This document shows, piece by piece, positions 26,784 through 34,821 of a DNA stretch of 52,596 nucleotides (its first letter is position 1; each line of letters opens with the position of its first letter). The translations under genes were made by a program, and so were the position numbers. The notes below the pieces were generated by a model. It did not search any database. It had not been told where the DNA came from and worked only from the letters and a program-made list of their open reading frames with translations. The DNA comes from Dehalococcoidales bacterium (GTDB lineage Bacteria; Chloroflexota; Dehalococcoidia; Dehalococcoidales; CSSed11-197): the NCBI GenBank assembly GCA_028717385.1, contig JAQUNW010000006.1, forward strand, positions 1-52,596. Reading direction: 5' to 3'.

Positions 26784-26996
26784 TTATCCACCAAGAAACA
26801 ACTTATCAATCATAGCGCTAAAACCCCAGTCAATCAGGCCAAGAACAACTCCCATGAAAACCGCTACAATAAGCACCAGCCCGGTGAGATACAGAGTCTC
26901 TCGGCGGGTGAGCCAGGTGACTTTCTTGAGCTCGCCGATTATTTCACCGAATTTACGGAACCTTGAAGGTTTTTTTTCTACGGGTTTATTAGCCAT
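26784..26996 (-). CDS. secE: Preprotein translocase subunit SecE
   Basis: A 70-residue single-span SecE of the short type. The amphipathic helix (RFRKFGEIIGELKKVTWLTRRE) precedes one transmembrane segment (about 42-65). It completes the SecYEG channel. Its place between rpmG and nusG is conserved in most bacteria. Confidence 0.94.
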   Translation of the reverse strand: MANKPVEKKPSRFRKFGEIIGELKKVTWLTRRETLYLTGLVLIVAVFMGVVLGLIDWGFSAMIDKLFLGG

Positions 26997-27016
26997 AACG
27001 CTTTCCCGAAATGGGG

Positions 27017-27184
27017 CTATTTAACCTCACGATGCGGCCGACTTACCCGGCATCGCGGGCAGTATTTATTTAACTCAAGCCGTTGAGTGTCGTTACGCTT
27101 GTTTTTTTCAGTCGTGTAGTTGCGCTCTCTACACTCATTACAGGCAAGAGTGATTACCGTTCTTGCTTCGCCTTTTTTTGCCAT
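27017..27184 (-). CDS. rpmG: 50S ribosomal protein L33
   Basis: This 55-residue gene is below many ORF cut-offs. From ATG 27184 the protein starts [18 protein letters not shown] and ends with a YCPRC pair, giving the four cysteines of the zinc-binding C+ form of L33 (CNEC and CPRC). It begins one base from the tuf stop and lies 20 bp upstream of secE, the usual tuf-rpmG-secE-nusG order. Confidence 0.93.
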   Translation of the reverse strand: MAKKGEARTVITLACNECRERNYTTEKNKRNDTQRLELNKYCPRCRVSRPHREVK

Positions 27185-27185
27185 A

Positions 27186-28394
27186 TTATTCTATTATCTC
27201 GGTGATCGAGCCGGCACCAACAGTGCGGCCACCTTCCCGGATTGCAAACCTTAAACCTTTCTCCATCGCTACCGGATAGATTAGTTTAACTCTCATCTTG
27301 GTGTTATCACCAGGCATCACCATTTCGACGCCTTTTTCAAGCTCAATTTCGCCAGTCACGTCAGTAGTGCGGATATAGAACTGTGGTTTGTAACCATTAA
27401 AGAATGGAGTATGCCGCCCTCCCTCATCTTTGCCAAGAACATATACCTCTGCGTTAGCATAGGAACGCGGTTTAATGCTACCCGGAGCTGCGAGAACCTG
27501 CCCTCTTTCGATATCCTCACGATCTACGCCCCGAAGAAGGACACCAACTGCATCACCAGGCTCAGCTCGATCAAGCATTTTGTGGAACATTTCAACGCCG
27601 GTTACAACAACCTTGCGCGGCTCGTGATGAAGACCAACCAACTCGACTTCATCTCCAACTTTGACAACGCCGCGTTCTACACGACCGGTAGCTACTGTTC
27701 CGCGACCTTTGATGGAGAAAACATCTTCAACCGAAAGCAGGAAAGGCTGGTCGGTGGGCCGAGGAGGTACCTGAATATAGTTATCTACGGCATCCATCAG
27801 TTTAATGATGGAACCACACCAACGACATTCTTCTTTGCCGCAACCGCATTCAAGGGCTTTAAGAGCACTTACGCGAACAACAGGCAAATCATCACCAGTG
27901 TAATTGTATTTTGCCAGAAGATCTCTTACTTCCATTTCTACCAGTTCAAGAAGCTCTTCGTCTTCCATAAGATCGCATTTGTTTAAAGCAACAACGATAG
28001 CTGGTACTTCGACCTGACGAGCAAGCAACACATGTTCCCTGGTCTGAGGCATGGGGCCATCTGGAGCACTGACTACCAGGATAGCGCCATCCATCTGAGC
28101 AGCGCCGGTGATCATGTTTTTAACGAAGTCTGCGTGTCCGGGGCAGTCAATATGAGCATAGTGGCGATTTTTTGTTTCATACTCAATATGGGAAATAGCA
28201 ATAGTAACGCCCCTGGCCTTTTCCTCAGGCGCATTATCGATAGTGAAAAAATCCCGGTAAATATTCTGGCCACCTATATGCTTGGCCAGTACCATAGTGA
28301 TAGCCGAGGTTAACGTTGTTTTGCCATGGTCTACATGACCAATGGTTCCTACATTACAGTGTGGTTTAGTCCTGTCAAACTTCTGTTTTGCCAT
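27186..28394 (-). CDS. tuf: Translation elongation factor Tu
   Basis: This 402-residue GTPase delivers aminoacyl-tRNA to the ribosome. G1 GHVDHGKT (near 20-27), G3 DCPGHADF, G4 NKCD and the C-terminal domains ([24 protein letters not shown]) are all intact. An insert around residues 175-190 carries four cysteines ([11 protein letters not shown]), which is unusual for EF-Tu and might bind metal. It follows a Thr/Tyr/Thr tRNA array and is co-transcribed with it, the arrangement known as the tRNA-tufB operon in Escherichia coli. Confidence 0.97.
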   Translation of the reverse strand: MAKQKFDRTKPHCNVGTIGHVDHGKTTLTSAITMVLAKHIGGQNIYRDFFTIDNAPEEKARGVTIAISHIEYETKNRHYAHIDCPGHADFVKNMITGAAQMDGAILVVSAPDGPMPQTREHVLLARQVEVPAIVVALNKCDLMEDEELLELVEMEVRDLLAKYNYTGDDLPVVRVSALKALECGCGKEECRWCGSIIKLMDAVDNYIQVPPRPTDQPFLLSVEDVFSIKGRGTVATGRVERGVVKVGDEVELVGLHHEPRKVVVTGVEMFHKMLDRAEPGDAVGVLLRGVDREDIERGQVLAAPGSIKPRSYANAEVYVLGKDEGGRHTPFFNGYKPQFYIRTTDVTGEIELEKGVEMVMPGDNTKMRVKLIYPVAMEKGLRFAIREGGRTVGAGSITEIIE

Positions 28395-28444
28395 TTAAGC
28401 CCCCTTTATTCCTTTATACCTTCTTTAATTGTTTTATAATTAAA

Positions 28445-28517
28445 AGCCCACAATCAGATTCGAACTGATGACCCCGTTCTTACCAAGAACGTGCTCTACC
28501 TGCTGAGCTATGTGGGC
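28445..28517 (-). tRNA. tRNA-Thr (anticodon GGU)
   Basis: A 73-nt cloverleaf on the minus strand: acceptor GCCCACA pairs with TGTGGGC, the anticodon stem CGTTC/GAACG encloses TTGGTAA giving GGU, and the T-loop GTTCGAATC is canonical. It is the last tRNA before tuf and corresponds to thrT in the Escherichia coli tRNA-tufB array. CCA is not encoded. Confidence 0.93.
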
Positions 28518-28565
28518 AACCTGCTTATTATACACGCGCATATTGTTCTGTGTCCAGTAAAAAAA

Positions 28566-28653
28566 TGGTGGAGGGAACAGGATTCGAACCTGTGTAGCCC
28601 TTCCAGGCGGCAGATTTACAGTCTGCTCCGATTGGCCGCTCCGGCATCCCTCC
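28566..28653 (-). tRNA. tRNA-Tyr (anticodon GUA)
   Basis: A class II tRNA with a long variable arm on the minus strand. The acceptor GGAGGGA pairs with TCCCTCC, the anticodon stem GCAGA/TCTGC encloses CTGTAAA giving GUA, and the T-loop is GTTCGAATC. An ACCA end is encoded (28566-28569). It lies between two threonine tRNAs. Confidence 0.93.
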
Positions 28654-28691
28654 ATTTGAACACTATAAAGTTGACAAAAAAAATAGGCCCA

Positions 28692-28764
28692 AGCCCGAGA
28701 GGGGACTCGAACCCGCTAACCTACCGATTACAAGTCGGTTGCGCTACCGTTGCGCCACTCGGGC
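28692..28764 (-). tRNA. tRNA-Thr (anticodon UGU)
   Basis: A 73-nt cloverleaf on the minus strand: acceptor GCCCGAG pairs with CTCGGGC, the anticodon stem ACCGA/TCGGT encloses CTTGTAA giving UGU, and the T-loop GTTCGAGTC is present. It is the first gene of the tRNA-tuf operon, directly behind its promoter. Confidence 0.93.
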
Positions 28765-28806
28765 ACCATTTTGGCAGATTTGCCTACCAATGTCAACCAA
28801 ACGCCC

Positions 28807-28835
28807 ATTATAGAAAAATACGCTGCCTGAGTCAA
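28807..28835 (-). promoter_or_regulatory. Promoter of the tRNA-tuf-ribosomal protein operon
   Basis: On the minus strand a -35 TTGACT (28835-28830) and a perfect -10 TATAAT (28812-28807) are separated by 17 bp, 43 bp ahead of tRNA-Thr(UGU). No other strong promoter was seen between here and rplK, so it probably drives the whole run to rplL. Confidence 0.75.
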
Positions 28836-28872
28836 TTTATCAAGCTGCGCGCCCGGAAACGATACGTTTTAT

Positions 28873-28901
28873 TTGAACTTCGAGTTTGTCTCTGTTATTA
28901 T
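28873..28901 (+). promoter_or_regulatory. Promoter of the HesB-like gene
   Basis: A -35 TTGAAC (28873-28878) and a -10 TATTAT (28896-28901) are separated by 17 bp. They lie 54 bp upstream of the ATG at 28956 and back to back with the tRNA-tuf promoter. Confidence 0.6.
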
Positions 28902-28955
28902 GAAAACAGATATTACTATTTATATATAGACTATGTTTACAGGAGAGAAAGCAGG

Positions 28956-29234
28956 ATGTTAAAAGTAACCGAAAGGGCCGCGCTCGAACTCGAAAAGATG
29001 CTCCAGGAAAAAGCCGAAAGTAAAGACGATTGCCTCAGGCTGGTAACCGAAGATGGCGAGAGCTTCGCAATAGGAGTTGGCAAGGCAAAAGAAGGTGACC
29101 ATTTTGTGAATTACAACGATAAACGCTTGCTAGTTGTGAGCGGTATTTTAGCTGCGCACCTTAACGATGCAACAGTAGGCGTAAAAGATACTCCCGGTGG
29201 ACCTGAAATAGTGGTATTCAGGACCGCCGCCTAG
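28956..29234 (+). CDS. HesB/IscA-like (iron-sulfur biosynthesis domain) protein lacking the cysteines
   Basis: A 92-residue protein with the A-type carrier fold pattern (start KVTERAALELEKML, a two-strand core, end KDTPGGPEIVVF). The Cys residues that bind the cluster in IscA/HesB are not present: the only cysteine (DDCLRL) is in the N-terminal half, and the usual C-terminal CGCG is missing. Homologous cysteine-free proteins occur in anaerobes, and their role is unknown. ATG after an AGGAGAG/CAGG site. A longer in-frame extension upstream overlaps the tRNA genes and is spurious. It is monocistronic, between a promoter and a terminator. Confidence 0.75.
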   Translation: MLKVTERAALELEKMLQEKAESKDDCLRLVTEDGESFAIGVGKAKEGDHFVNYNDKRLLVVSGILAAHLNDATVGVKDTPGGPEIVVFRTAA

Positions 29235-29291
29235 CTTATCTACCAAATCGGTATTTGACCTTACAGTTGATGCTTACCTAAAAAAACAAGT

Positions 29292-29321
29292 AAAAAACCC
29301 GCTTAAAAAAGCGGGTTTTTT
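29292..29321. terminator. Bidirectional intrinsic terminator
   Basis: A near-perfect stem AAAAAACCCGCTT / AAGCGGGTTTTTT with a 4-nt loop, flanked by A-runs on one side and T-runs on the other. It would stop the HesB-like gene (+) and the site-2 protease operon (-), which meet here. Confidence 0.9.
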
Positions 29322-29357
29322 AATTCCAAAAGTTTCCATAGTACCAAAAAGCATTCA

Positions 29358-30479
29358 TCATTCTAAGCCAAGCCCTTCTTTTAAACTGATAAAATTGAGG
29401 AGGTTATCCCTGGCTAGCATTCCCTGCAACTTACCTTCTGCAATTACTGGCAACTGGTTTACATTTTTTTCTGTTAATAGTTTAAATGCTTCTCCAAGGT
29501 CTTCCTCAGGACCGATAATATGTAGATCTTTCAGCGGTGTCATAACCTGCTCAACGCTGGTTTCGCTCCAGTTGTTACGTGAAAGGTTTTTAATATCCTT
29601 TAGAGTAATCACACCTTGTACGATTCCCGAACCGCCAATAGCAAAGCAGCGTCTCCCACTGGAGATGACATGTTCATTAACAAGCTGCTCTATGCTCATC
29701 TCCGGATCGATAAGCAAGCAATCATCAGCCATTACTTCCTTTACCTTATGGCCCTTCATCAATTGCCGGAGAGTCAGTTGTCGATAACTGGAAGCTGCAG
29801 CGCTCCGGATAAACCAGCCTATGATACTAATCCACAAACCGTTTAACAGCATTCCATAAAAAACCAGGGAAACGCCTCCAATAATAAACAGAAGTCCAAC
29901 ACCCTGGCCAATGTTCGAAGCAATGCGGGTAGACTTGTCAAGATTTCCAGTTTTCCACCAGATTAAAGCCCTTAAAACCCTCCCTCCATCCATTGGAAAT
30001 CCGGGCGTCAAGTTAAACAACCCCAGCATTAAATTAATCCAGGCCAGCCAGAAAGAAACTGCAATAAAGACTTCGGCTTTCAGCGGAAGGGCAAGCCATA
30101 ATACAGCAAATATCAATCCTATAATCACACTGGAAAGAGGGCCAGCCAGAGCAACCATAAATTCTTCTTTTGGTTTTCGTGGCTCCTCAGCTATTTCAGC
30201 AACACCACCAAGAATAAATAGTGTTATTGAAGATACCGGAATACCATACTTTTTAGCCATCAGGCTATGTGATAATTCGTGAAAGAGCACTGAGCTAAAA
30301 AATAACAGACTAGTGGCAAAACTAACCCCAATAGCAAGCCCGGTAGACCAGTTTGGATAATTGGCTGGAAAGTAGTTTGAGGCTAAAGCCCAGGTAACCA
30401 GGCCAAATATTATAAACCATGAAAGATGTAAACGAATTGATATTCCGAATACTTTTCCAATCAATATTCCCTGGCCCAA
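29358..30479 (-). CDS. Site-2 protease (M50) with C-terminal CBS domains
   Basis: A 373-residue membrane metalloprotease of the CBS-containing M50 group. HELSHS gives the zinc ligands H67 and H71 with catalytic E68, and the third ligand is in LTPGFPMDGGRVLR. About six hydrophobic segments occupy the first 220 residues. Two CBS domains at about 245-370 are likely nucleotide sensors. Such proteases activate membrane-bound regulators in response to stress. It ends next to a bidirectional terminator and lies 2 bp downstream of feoA, so it is transcribed with feoA. Confidence 0.9.
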   Translation of the reverse strand: MGQGILIGKVFGISIRLHLSWFIIFGLVTWALASNYFPANYPNWSTGLAIGVSFATSLLFFSSVLFHELSHSLMAKKYGIPVSSITLFILGGVAEIAEEPRKPKEEFMVALAGPLSSVIIGLIFAVLWLALPLKAEVFIAVSFWLAWINLMLGLFNLTPGFPMDGGRVLRALIWWKTGNLDKSTRIASNIGQGVGLLFIIGGVSLVFYGMLLNGLWISIIGWFIRSAAASSYRQLTLRQLMKGHKVKEVMADDCLLIDPEMSIEQLVNEHVISSGRRCFAIGGSGIVQGVITLKDIKNLSRNNWSETSVEQVMTPLKDLHIIGPEEDLGEAFKLLTEKNVNQLPVIAEGKLQGMLARDNLLNFISLKEGLGLE

Positions 30480-30481
30480 TT

Positions 30482-30733
30482 CTACCCCTCCAATTTTGGT
30501 TTTTCGATAACCATAATACGCTGAGCAACACCTCTACCCAAAGCCAACCGGCAGCTCTTAACCTCAATAATAACTGGTCCGGTTGTTGCCGGACTCACCA
30601 GTTTTATTTCAGCCCCTGGTATTATGCCCATGTCGCCGAGGCGAGTTTTTAAACCATGCCCGGCTACGACTTCTACTATTTCCAGATTACTGTAAGCCGG
30701 AGCCAGAGCAAGCGGAAAACAATTACTTTTCAA
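30482..30733 (-). CDS. feoA: FeoA-domain protein
   Basis: An 83-residue SH3-like protein with the FeoA pattern (GHGLKTRLGDMGIIPGAEIKLV, RGVAQRIMV). FeoA proteins assist the FeoB ferrous-iron GTPase. Here no feoB is in the window, so it could serve a FeoB elsewhere or act alone. It lies between a DtxR-family regulator and a site-2 protease on the same strand, which suggests metal control. Confidence 0.88.
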   Translation of the reverse strand: MKSNCFPLALAPAYSNLEIVEVVAGHGLKTRLGDMGIIPGAEIKLVSPATTGPVIIEVKSCRLALGRGVAQRIMVIEKPKLEG

Positions 30734-30754
30734 ATAATTGCCTTATCAATATTA

Positions 30755-31255
30755 CTACAAGCCATCCTGAGATGCCTTGCATCTGTCTGAACATACAGCC
30801 AAATGTTCAGGATTTCTTTCTCCATGGTTTAAATAATAATTAAAACCTTCCAACCAATAAGGCCGTCCTTGAGGGCAGCTCGTAACATATTCAATAAATT
30901 TGTCTAGTCTTTCCATGCTAACAGAACTGAGATAATGCTCCATACGGCAAGCATCTTCAGAGGCAACGTCCTCTTTTATATCCAGGATGTCAATCAGAAA
31001 ACGCTTCAAGGCTTGATGCCTCTTGTAGACATCACACGCGGTCTTCAAGCCTTTCCCGGTTAAATGGATCTCTCCATACTTTTCATGTGTCGCAAGACCG
31101 TTTTCGACAAGCCTGGTAATCGCCGAGGTCACACTCGGTTTCTTAACTCCCATTGCATGGCTAATTCTGGTAACGGTTACTTTTTCTCCATTCTCGGAAA
31201 GGAGCATAATTGCTTCAAGGTAGTCTTCAATACTGGCTGAATGGCGAATGCCCAA
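30755..31255 (-). CDS. DtxR-family metal-dependent transcriptional repressor
   Basis: A 166-residue protein with the family's N-terminal winged helix (SIEDYLEAIMLL, VTRISHAMGVKKPSVTSAITRL) and dimerisation domain with metal ligands expected among the segments EDACRMEHYLS, HGERNPEHLAVCS. The C-terminal SH3 domain of DtxR is absent, as in MntR-like members, but the FeoA protein encoded next is the same fold and could substitute. In family members Fe2+ or Mn2+ triggers DNA binding. A palindrome just upstream (31270-31285) is a candidate self-operator. Confidence 0.9.
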   Translation of the reverse strand: MGIRHSASIEDYLEAIMLLSENGEKVTVTRISHAMGVKKPSVTSAITRLVENGLATHEKYGEIHLTGKGLKTACDVYKRHQALKRFLIDILDIKEDVASEDACRMEHYLSSVSMERLDKFIEYVTSCPQGRPYWLEGFNYYLNHGERNPEHLAVCSDRCKASQDGL

Positions 31256-31269
31256 ATTATCACCTCTTA

Positions 31270-31285
31270 GTTAGCCATATCTAAC
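31270..31285 (-). promoter_or_regulatory. Candidate DtxR-type operator ahead of the regulator gene
   Basis: GTTAG-N6-CTAAC forms an interrupted palindrome 15 bp before the start codon of the DtxR-family gene. It resembles the TTAG-N-CTAA half-sites of DtxR/IdeR boxes. A -10-like element is not evident, so the assignment rests on symmetry and position. Confidence 0.45.
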
Positions 31286-31336
31286 AATTATGGTTCAAAC
31301 TCATAAATGTGTCAAGAGTTTTTCAACTACGAACCA

Positions 31337-32686
31337 TTACAAGGTAAGGAGTAAATTAGCAATAAAGAAATATAGAACCACTCCAAATATATCCATCACT
31401 GTAGTGATAAATGGAGCAGAAACCAGCGCTGGATCAACCTTGAAAAAGCGGAAAATAAAAGGCAGGGATCCTCCTGTTAGTGTAGCCATAGTCGCGATCC
31501 CGATTAATGTAATGCTTACAACAACCGCCACCTCAATATTTCTCCCAAGTAAATATGCCCAGCCTAACACCAAAATTGCCAGCACCGCCCCCAGCATCAA
31601 ACCAATTCCTATTTCTCTTAGAATGATAGAAGTTGCGCGGCGAGGGGTAATTTCTCCAGTAGCAAGTCCTCTTATGACAACGGTTGCCGATTGAGAACCA
31701 ATATTGCCTCCAGTCCCGATAAGTAAAGGGATAAAAGCAGCCAATATCACAATTTCTCCCAGCAAACCTTCCTGCCCCGCAATGATAGAACCAGTAATAG
31801 TATTCACAATGAGAAGTAAAATTAGCCACACTACCCGGCTTTTTACTACGCTAAACAACCTGGATGCAAAGTAACCTTTTTCTGTACCGGTTACGGCTCC
31901 AAAGCGGTAAATATCTTCAGTTGCTTCTTCCTCCAGAATATCAACAACATCATCCCATGTTACAATGCCAACCAGGCGGTATTCAGTATCGACCACGGGC
32001 ATAGCCAGCAAGTCGTAATCTTTAAGTTTTCGTGCAACTTCTTCCTGATCCGTATAAGTACAGACGGTTTTTGGATTTTCAGTCATGATTTTTGATAACG
32101 GTATTTCCGGATCTGTCAGTACCAGATCTTTTAAACTCACCGTACCGAGCAATTTTCTACCGCTGTCCATAACATAAGCTACATAGATAGTCTCTTTTGT
32201 TACCGCCAGTTTTCGAACACGCTCTAATGCATCGGCAACGCTCATGCGGAAATCCAGATCAATAAAATCAGGAGTCATTACCCTTCCGGCAGTATTTTCC
32301 TGATAACCAAGCAAGGTCAGCGTTGTTTGCCTTTCAGAATCAGATAAAAGTTTTAATAACCTTCTGGCAACCTTGGCAGGAACCTCATCAAGAAGCTCAG
32401 CTCTATCATCAGGCGGCATCGATTCAAAGAAATATCTTGCCCGGCTATCGGCAAATGCTTCCAGCAGTTTCAGTTGCTGGTTGGAATCCAGATGGTCAAA
32501 CACCTGCATGGCAAGATCTTTTGGCAATAGGCGAAAACTCATCAAGGCACTACTGTCGTCGACCTCTTTCAGCAGGTCCGCAATATCAACGCTGTCAAGC
32601 TTGATCAGCTCTCCTCTGAGTATTTTAAAATTCTTACTCTCGAAAAGCTCTTTCAATAATGTGGAATTTAAGATTGGTTCTGACAT
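31337..32686 (-). CDS. mgtE: Magnesium transporter MgtE
   Basis: A 449-residue Mg2+ channel. The N-terminal helical domain (about 5-125; superhelical repeats with LLPKDLAMQVFDHLD) is followed by two CBS domains (about 130-250; VTWDDVVDILEEEATEDIYRFG plug-helix junction) and five transmembrane helices (about 270-449), the second half containing the conserved GNIGSQSATVVIRGLA pore segment. The CBS and N-domains close the pore when Mg2+ is plentiful. I chose ATG 32686 (MSEP); a TTG at 32692 would add two residues. No riboswitch-like M-box was recognised upstream. Confidence 0.93.
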   Translation of the reverse strand: MSEPILNSTLLKELFESKNFKILRGELIKLDSVDIADLLKEVDDSSALMSFRLLPKDLAMQVFDHLDSNQQLKLLEAFADSRARYFFESMPPDDRAELLDEVPAKVARRLLKLLSDSERQTTLTLLGYQENTAGRVMTPDFIDLDFRMSVADALERVRKLAVTKETIYVAYVMDSGRKLLGTVSLKDLVLTDPEIPLSKIMTENPKTVCTYTDQEEVARKLKDYDLLAMPVVDTEYRLVGIVTWDDVVDILEEEATEDIYRFGAVTGTEKGYFASRLFSVVKSRVVWLILLLIVNTITGSIIAGQEGLLGEIVILAAFIPLLIGTGGNIGSQSATVVIRGLATGEITPRRATSIILREIGIGLMLGAVLAILVLGWAYLLGRNIEVAVVVSITLIGIATMATLTGGSLPFIFRFFKVDPALVSAPFITTVMDIFGVVLYFFIANLLLTL

Positions 32687-32846
32687 AAACAATATAATCT
32701 TACCATAACAGCAATAGCCTTGATAGCAATGATAACCTTGTCTGTAACTGGTAAAAATCTTGACAACTACCTTACAGGCGCTTGCTCTGGCGCTTGATAA
32801 TGTATGATAGAATTAACCAATAAATTTAGCTATAGGAGGAGTTTAA

Positions 32847-33293
32847 ATGTATAAAAGTATCCTTATACCGCTTGATGGTTCTGCTCTTTCTGAAACCAGC
32901 CTGGCCCATGTATTGAACATGACAGAGTGCAACAATCCTCCTGCTGTTGTGTTATTACGCGCAAGAGAACCGATGGATAGCGGGGTCCGGCAACGCCTCA
33001 GCAACGATCTTGCCCGTCAACTGGACGAAGCCTACCAGGAGGAAATGAAGGAATACCTGGAAAAAGTTGCCGCTTTTCTCAAAGAAAAGGGAATAACCGC
33101 TAAAACTGTCGCGGCGACTGGTCCGGCGGCAGAAAGCATTCTCGATTATTCCCGAGAAAACGACATTGATATTATTGTCATGAGCAGCCATGGGCGCACC
33201 GGTATTGCCCGCTGGGCTTTTGGGAGTGTTACTGAGAAAGTGCTCAAGGAGTCTGCCATTCCAGTGCTGGTTATCCCTCACAAGGCAAAGTAA
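32847..33293 (+). CDS. Universal stress protein (UspA family)
   Basis: A 148-residue single-domain Usp. It begins with the β-strand ILIPLDGSALSE and ends with the ATP-binding signature SHGRTG…FGSVTEKV, the G-2X-G-9X-G(S/T) class. Members bind ATP and help in stress survival. ATG after a strong AGGAGGAG site. It is divergent from mgtE and has no downstream partner (the GYD gene is convergent). Confidence 0.92.
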   Translation: MYKSILIPLDGSALSETSLAHVLNMTECNNPPAVVLLRAREPMDSGVRQRLSNDLARQLDEAYQEEMKEYLEKVAAFLKEKGITAKTVAATGPAAESILDYSRENDIDIIVMSSHGRTGIARWAFGSVTEKVLKESAIPVLVIPHKAK

Positions 33294-33311
33294 AGCTATT
33301 GTTTGTTGAGG

Positions 33312-33620
33312 CTACCAGTCTGGCTGGCTGCTTTTTCTTAAGGTCTGTACCAGACTCTCCAAAGGAATGGCAGCCAGGGTTGTTGGATTAACTGTGCCAG
33401 TAGCCGAAAGCTTGATCGCGATCTTTGCCGCTACCTCATCTGACGGGGCTTCAATAATATTTATAAAGTCATACTGGCCCAAAAGTGCATACTGAGTGAC
33501 GATCTTGCCACCCAATAGCTCAATTTCTCTATCCAGCTCTTCTTTTATCCAGTCTGGGTTTTCATTGAAATTTTTTCGTCCTTTATCGGTAAGCACTACC
33601 AGTTGAAGATAACGTGCCAT
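33312..33620 (-). CDS. GYD-domain protein
   Basis: A 102-residue soluble protein with the family's GYD-like pattern in a shortened form (LLGQYDFINIIEAPSDEVAAK), an α/β ferredoxin-like fold. The family function is unknown. It ends 18 bp from the convergent uspA stop. An AAGGAG-type site precedes its ATG. Confidence 0.85.
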   Translation of the reverse strand: MARYLQLVVLTDKGRKNFNENPDWIKEELDREIELLGGKIVTQYALLGQYDFINIIEAPSDEVAAKIAIKLSATGTVNPTTLAAIPLESLVQTLRKSSQPDW

Positions 33621-33744
33621 TGTAACCTCCTTGCCAAAATCTTCAAGCTAATTAAATCATATCAGGTTCTACAAAACAAGCAGCATGATTGTAAAATCAG
33701 GTATAATGATGCTAGGATATTTTAATCTTCGCTGAGGGGTTTAT

Positions 33745-34005
33745 ATGACCGACTGGCAACTTACCGCTACCACCATATATTGTAATGCCGTTCAAGATGA
33801 AGTTACCATCTTCGTTCACAGAGACGGCTCCCTCGGGTGTACTGGCTTTAACCAAAACCATCAAGAATCGAACCAAAAAATAGGTGTTAAACCCACCGAT
33901 TCAGCCAACACCGTTATAAAAAAAGGGTGCATCGGTCTGGAATGTGAAAATACCACCGGTTACCGGGACAGAATTTTTTCAGAAGAGAATGGGCAGAATG
34001 GATAA
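33745..34005 (+). CDS. Small cysteine-containing protein of unknown function
   Basis: An 86-residue protein with a GAGGGG ribosome site at proper distance from its ATG. Four cysteines stand in YCN, GCTG and KGCIGLEC, a spacing that could bind a metal, which is inference. The C-terminal third overlaps livG by 8 bp, so the two are probably co-transcribed. I do not recognise the family. A zinc or thiol role is possible, but there is no direct motif. Confidence 0.65.
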   Translation: MTDWQLTATTIYCNAVQDEVTIFVHRDGSLGCTGFNQNHQESNQKIGVKPTDSANTVIKKGCIGLECENTTGYRDRIFSEENGQNG

Positions 34006-34810
34006 TTCAGCTATCTTGAACATAGATGATATTCATCTTACTTTCGGCGGCGTACAAGCACTTAAGGGAATAAGCGCCCAGATTAAGGAGAATGAAATTC
34101 TAGCTGTAATTGGCCCAAACGGCGCTGGTAAAACCTGTTTGCTTAACTGCATTAATGGTTTCTACAAACCCCAGAAAGGCCGAATTACCTTTAAAGGCCA
34201 AGACATTACCGGAATACGTCCTGACCTGGCAGCCAGAATGGGGCTGGCACGAACCTTCCAGAATATTGAGCTGTATGCTGGTCTTACCGCACTGGAAAAT
34301 ATAATGGCAGCCAGGCATGTGCACATGAAACAAAACATGCTTTCCTCCGCCATGTATTTTGGACCAGCTCACTCGGAAGAAATTGAACATCGCCGTATTG
34401 CCGAAGACATTATAGATTTCCTCGAAATTGAACCGATTCGCAAGAGTGTTGTTGGTTCTTTACCTTATGGTATGAGAAAAAGAGTCGAGCTGGGCAGAGC
34501 CCTGGCGCTCGAACCCAGCGTACTTCTGCTCGATGAACCTATGGCTGGCATGAACCTTGAAGAAAAAGAAGACATCGCGCGTTTCATTATTGATATTTTC
34601 GAAGGCCAGGGGCAAACTTACCCGAACACTCCGGTACTCAGAGACGGGGTAAAAAGCATTATACTCATCGAGCATGATATGGGAGTGGTGATGGATATTG
34701 CTGATCGTATAATCGTGCTTGATTTTGGTAAAAAAATTGCCGAGGGAATTCCTGAAGAAATTCGAGTTAATCCTGAAGTTGTTGCAGCTTATCTGGGCAA
34801 AGAAGCTTAA
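33998..34810 (+). CDS. livG: Branched-chain amino acid-type ABC transporter ATPase (LivG)
   Basis: A 270-residue ATPase of the Liv/HAAT family. Walker A GPNGAGKT, a LivG-type GLARTFQNIELYAGLTALEN segment, the signature SLPYGMRKRVELGRAL, Walker B LLLDEPMAGMN and a H-loop (LIEHDM) are all present, with the C-terminal PEVVAAYLG tail of LivG. I chose ATG 33998 with an AGAAGAG site. It is the only ATPase gene of the system on this strand; livF and the permeases are on the other strand and converge on it, which is unusual because livG and livF are normally adjacent. Confidence 0.9.
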   Translation: MDNSAILNIDDIHLTFGGVQALKGISAQIKENEILAVIGPNGAGKTCLLNCINGFYKPQKGRITFKGQDITGIRPDLAARMGLARTFQNIELYAGLTALENIMAARHVHMKQNMLSSAMYFGPAHSEEIEHRRIAEDIIDFLEIEPIRKSVVGSLPYGMRKRVELGRALALEPSVLLLDEPMAGMNLEEKEDIARFIIDIFEGQGQTYPNTPVLRDGVKSIILIEHDMGVVMDIADRIIVLDFGKKIAEGIPEEIRVNPEVVAAYLGKEA

Positions 34811-34821
34811 GCCTCAGTATA

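Noticed and set aside
28491-28955. Long N-terminal extension of the HesB-like gene
   Set aside because: The extension reads through the tRNA genes and has no ribosome site; the family starts at the ATG at 28956, behind an AGGAG-type site and a promoter.
32693-32846. M-box magnesium riboswitch ahead of mgtE
   Set aside because: Only about 155 bases separate mgtE from the divergent uspA gene, and I saw no conserved M-box stems.
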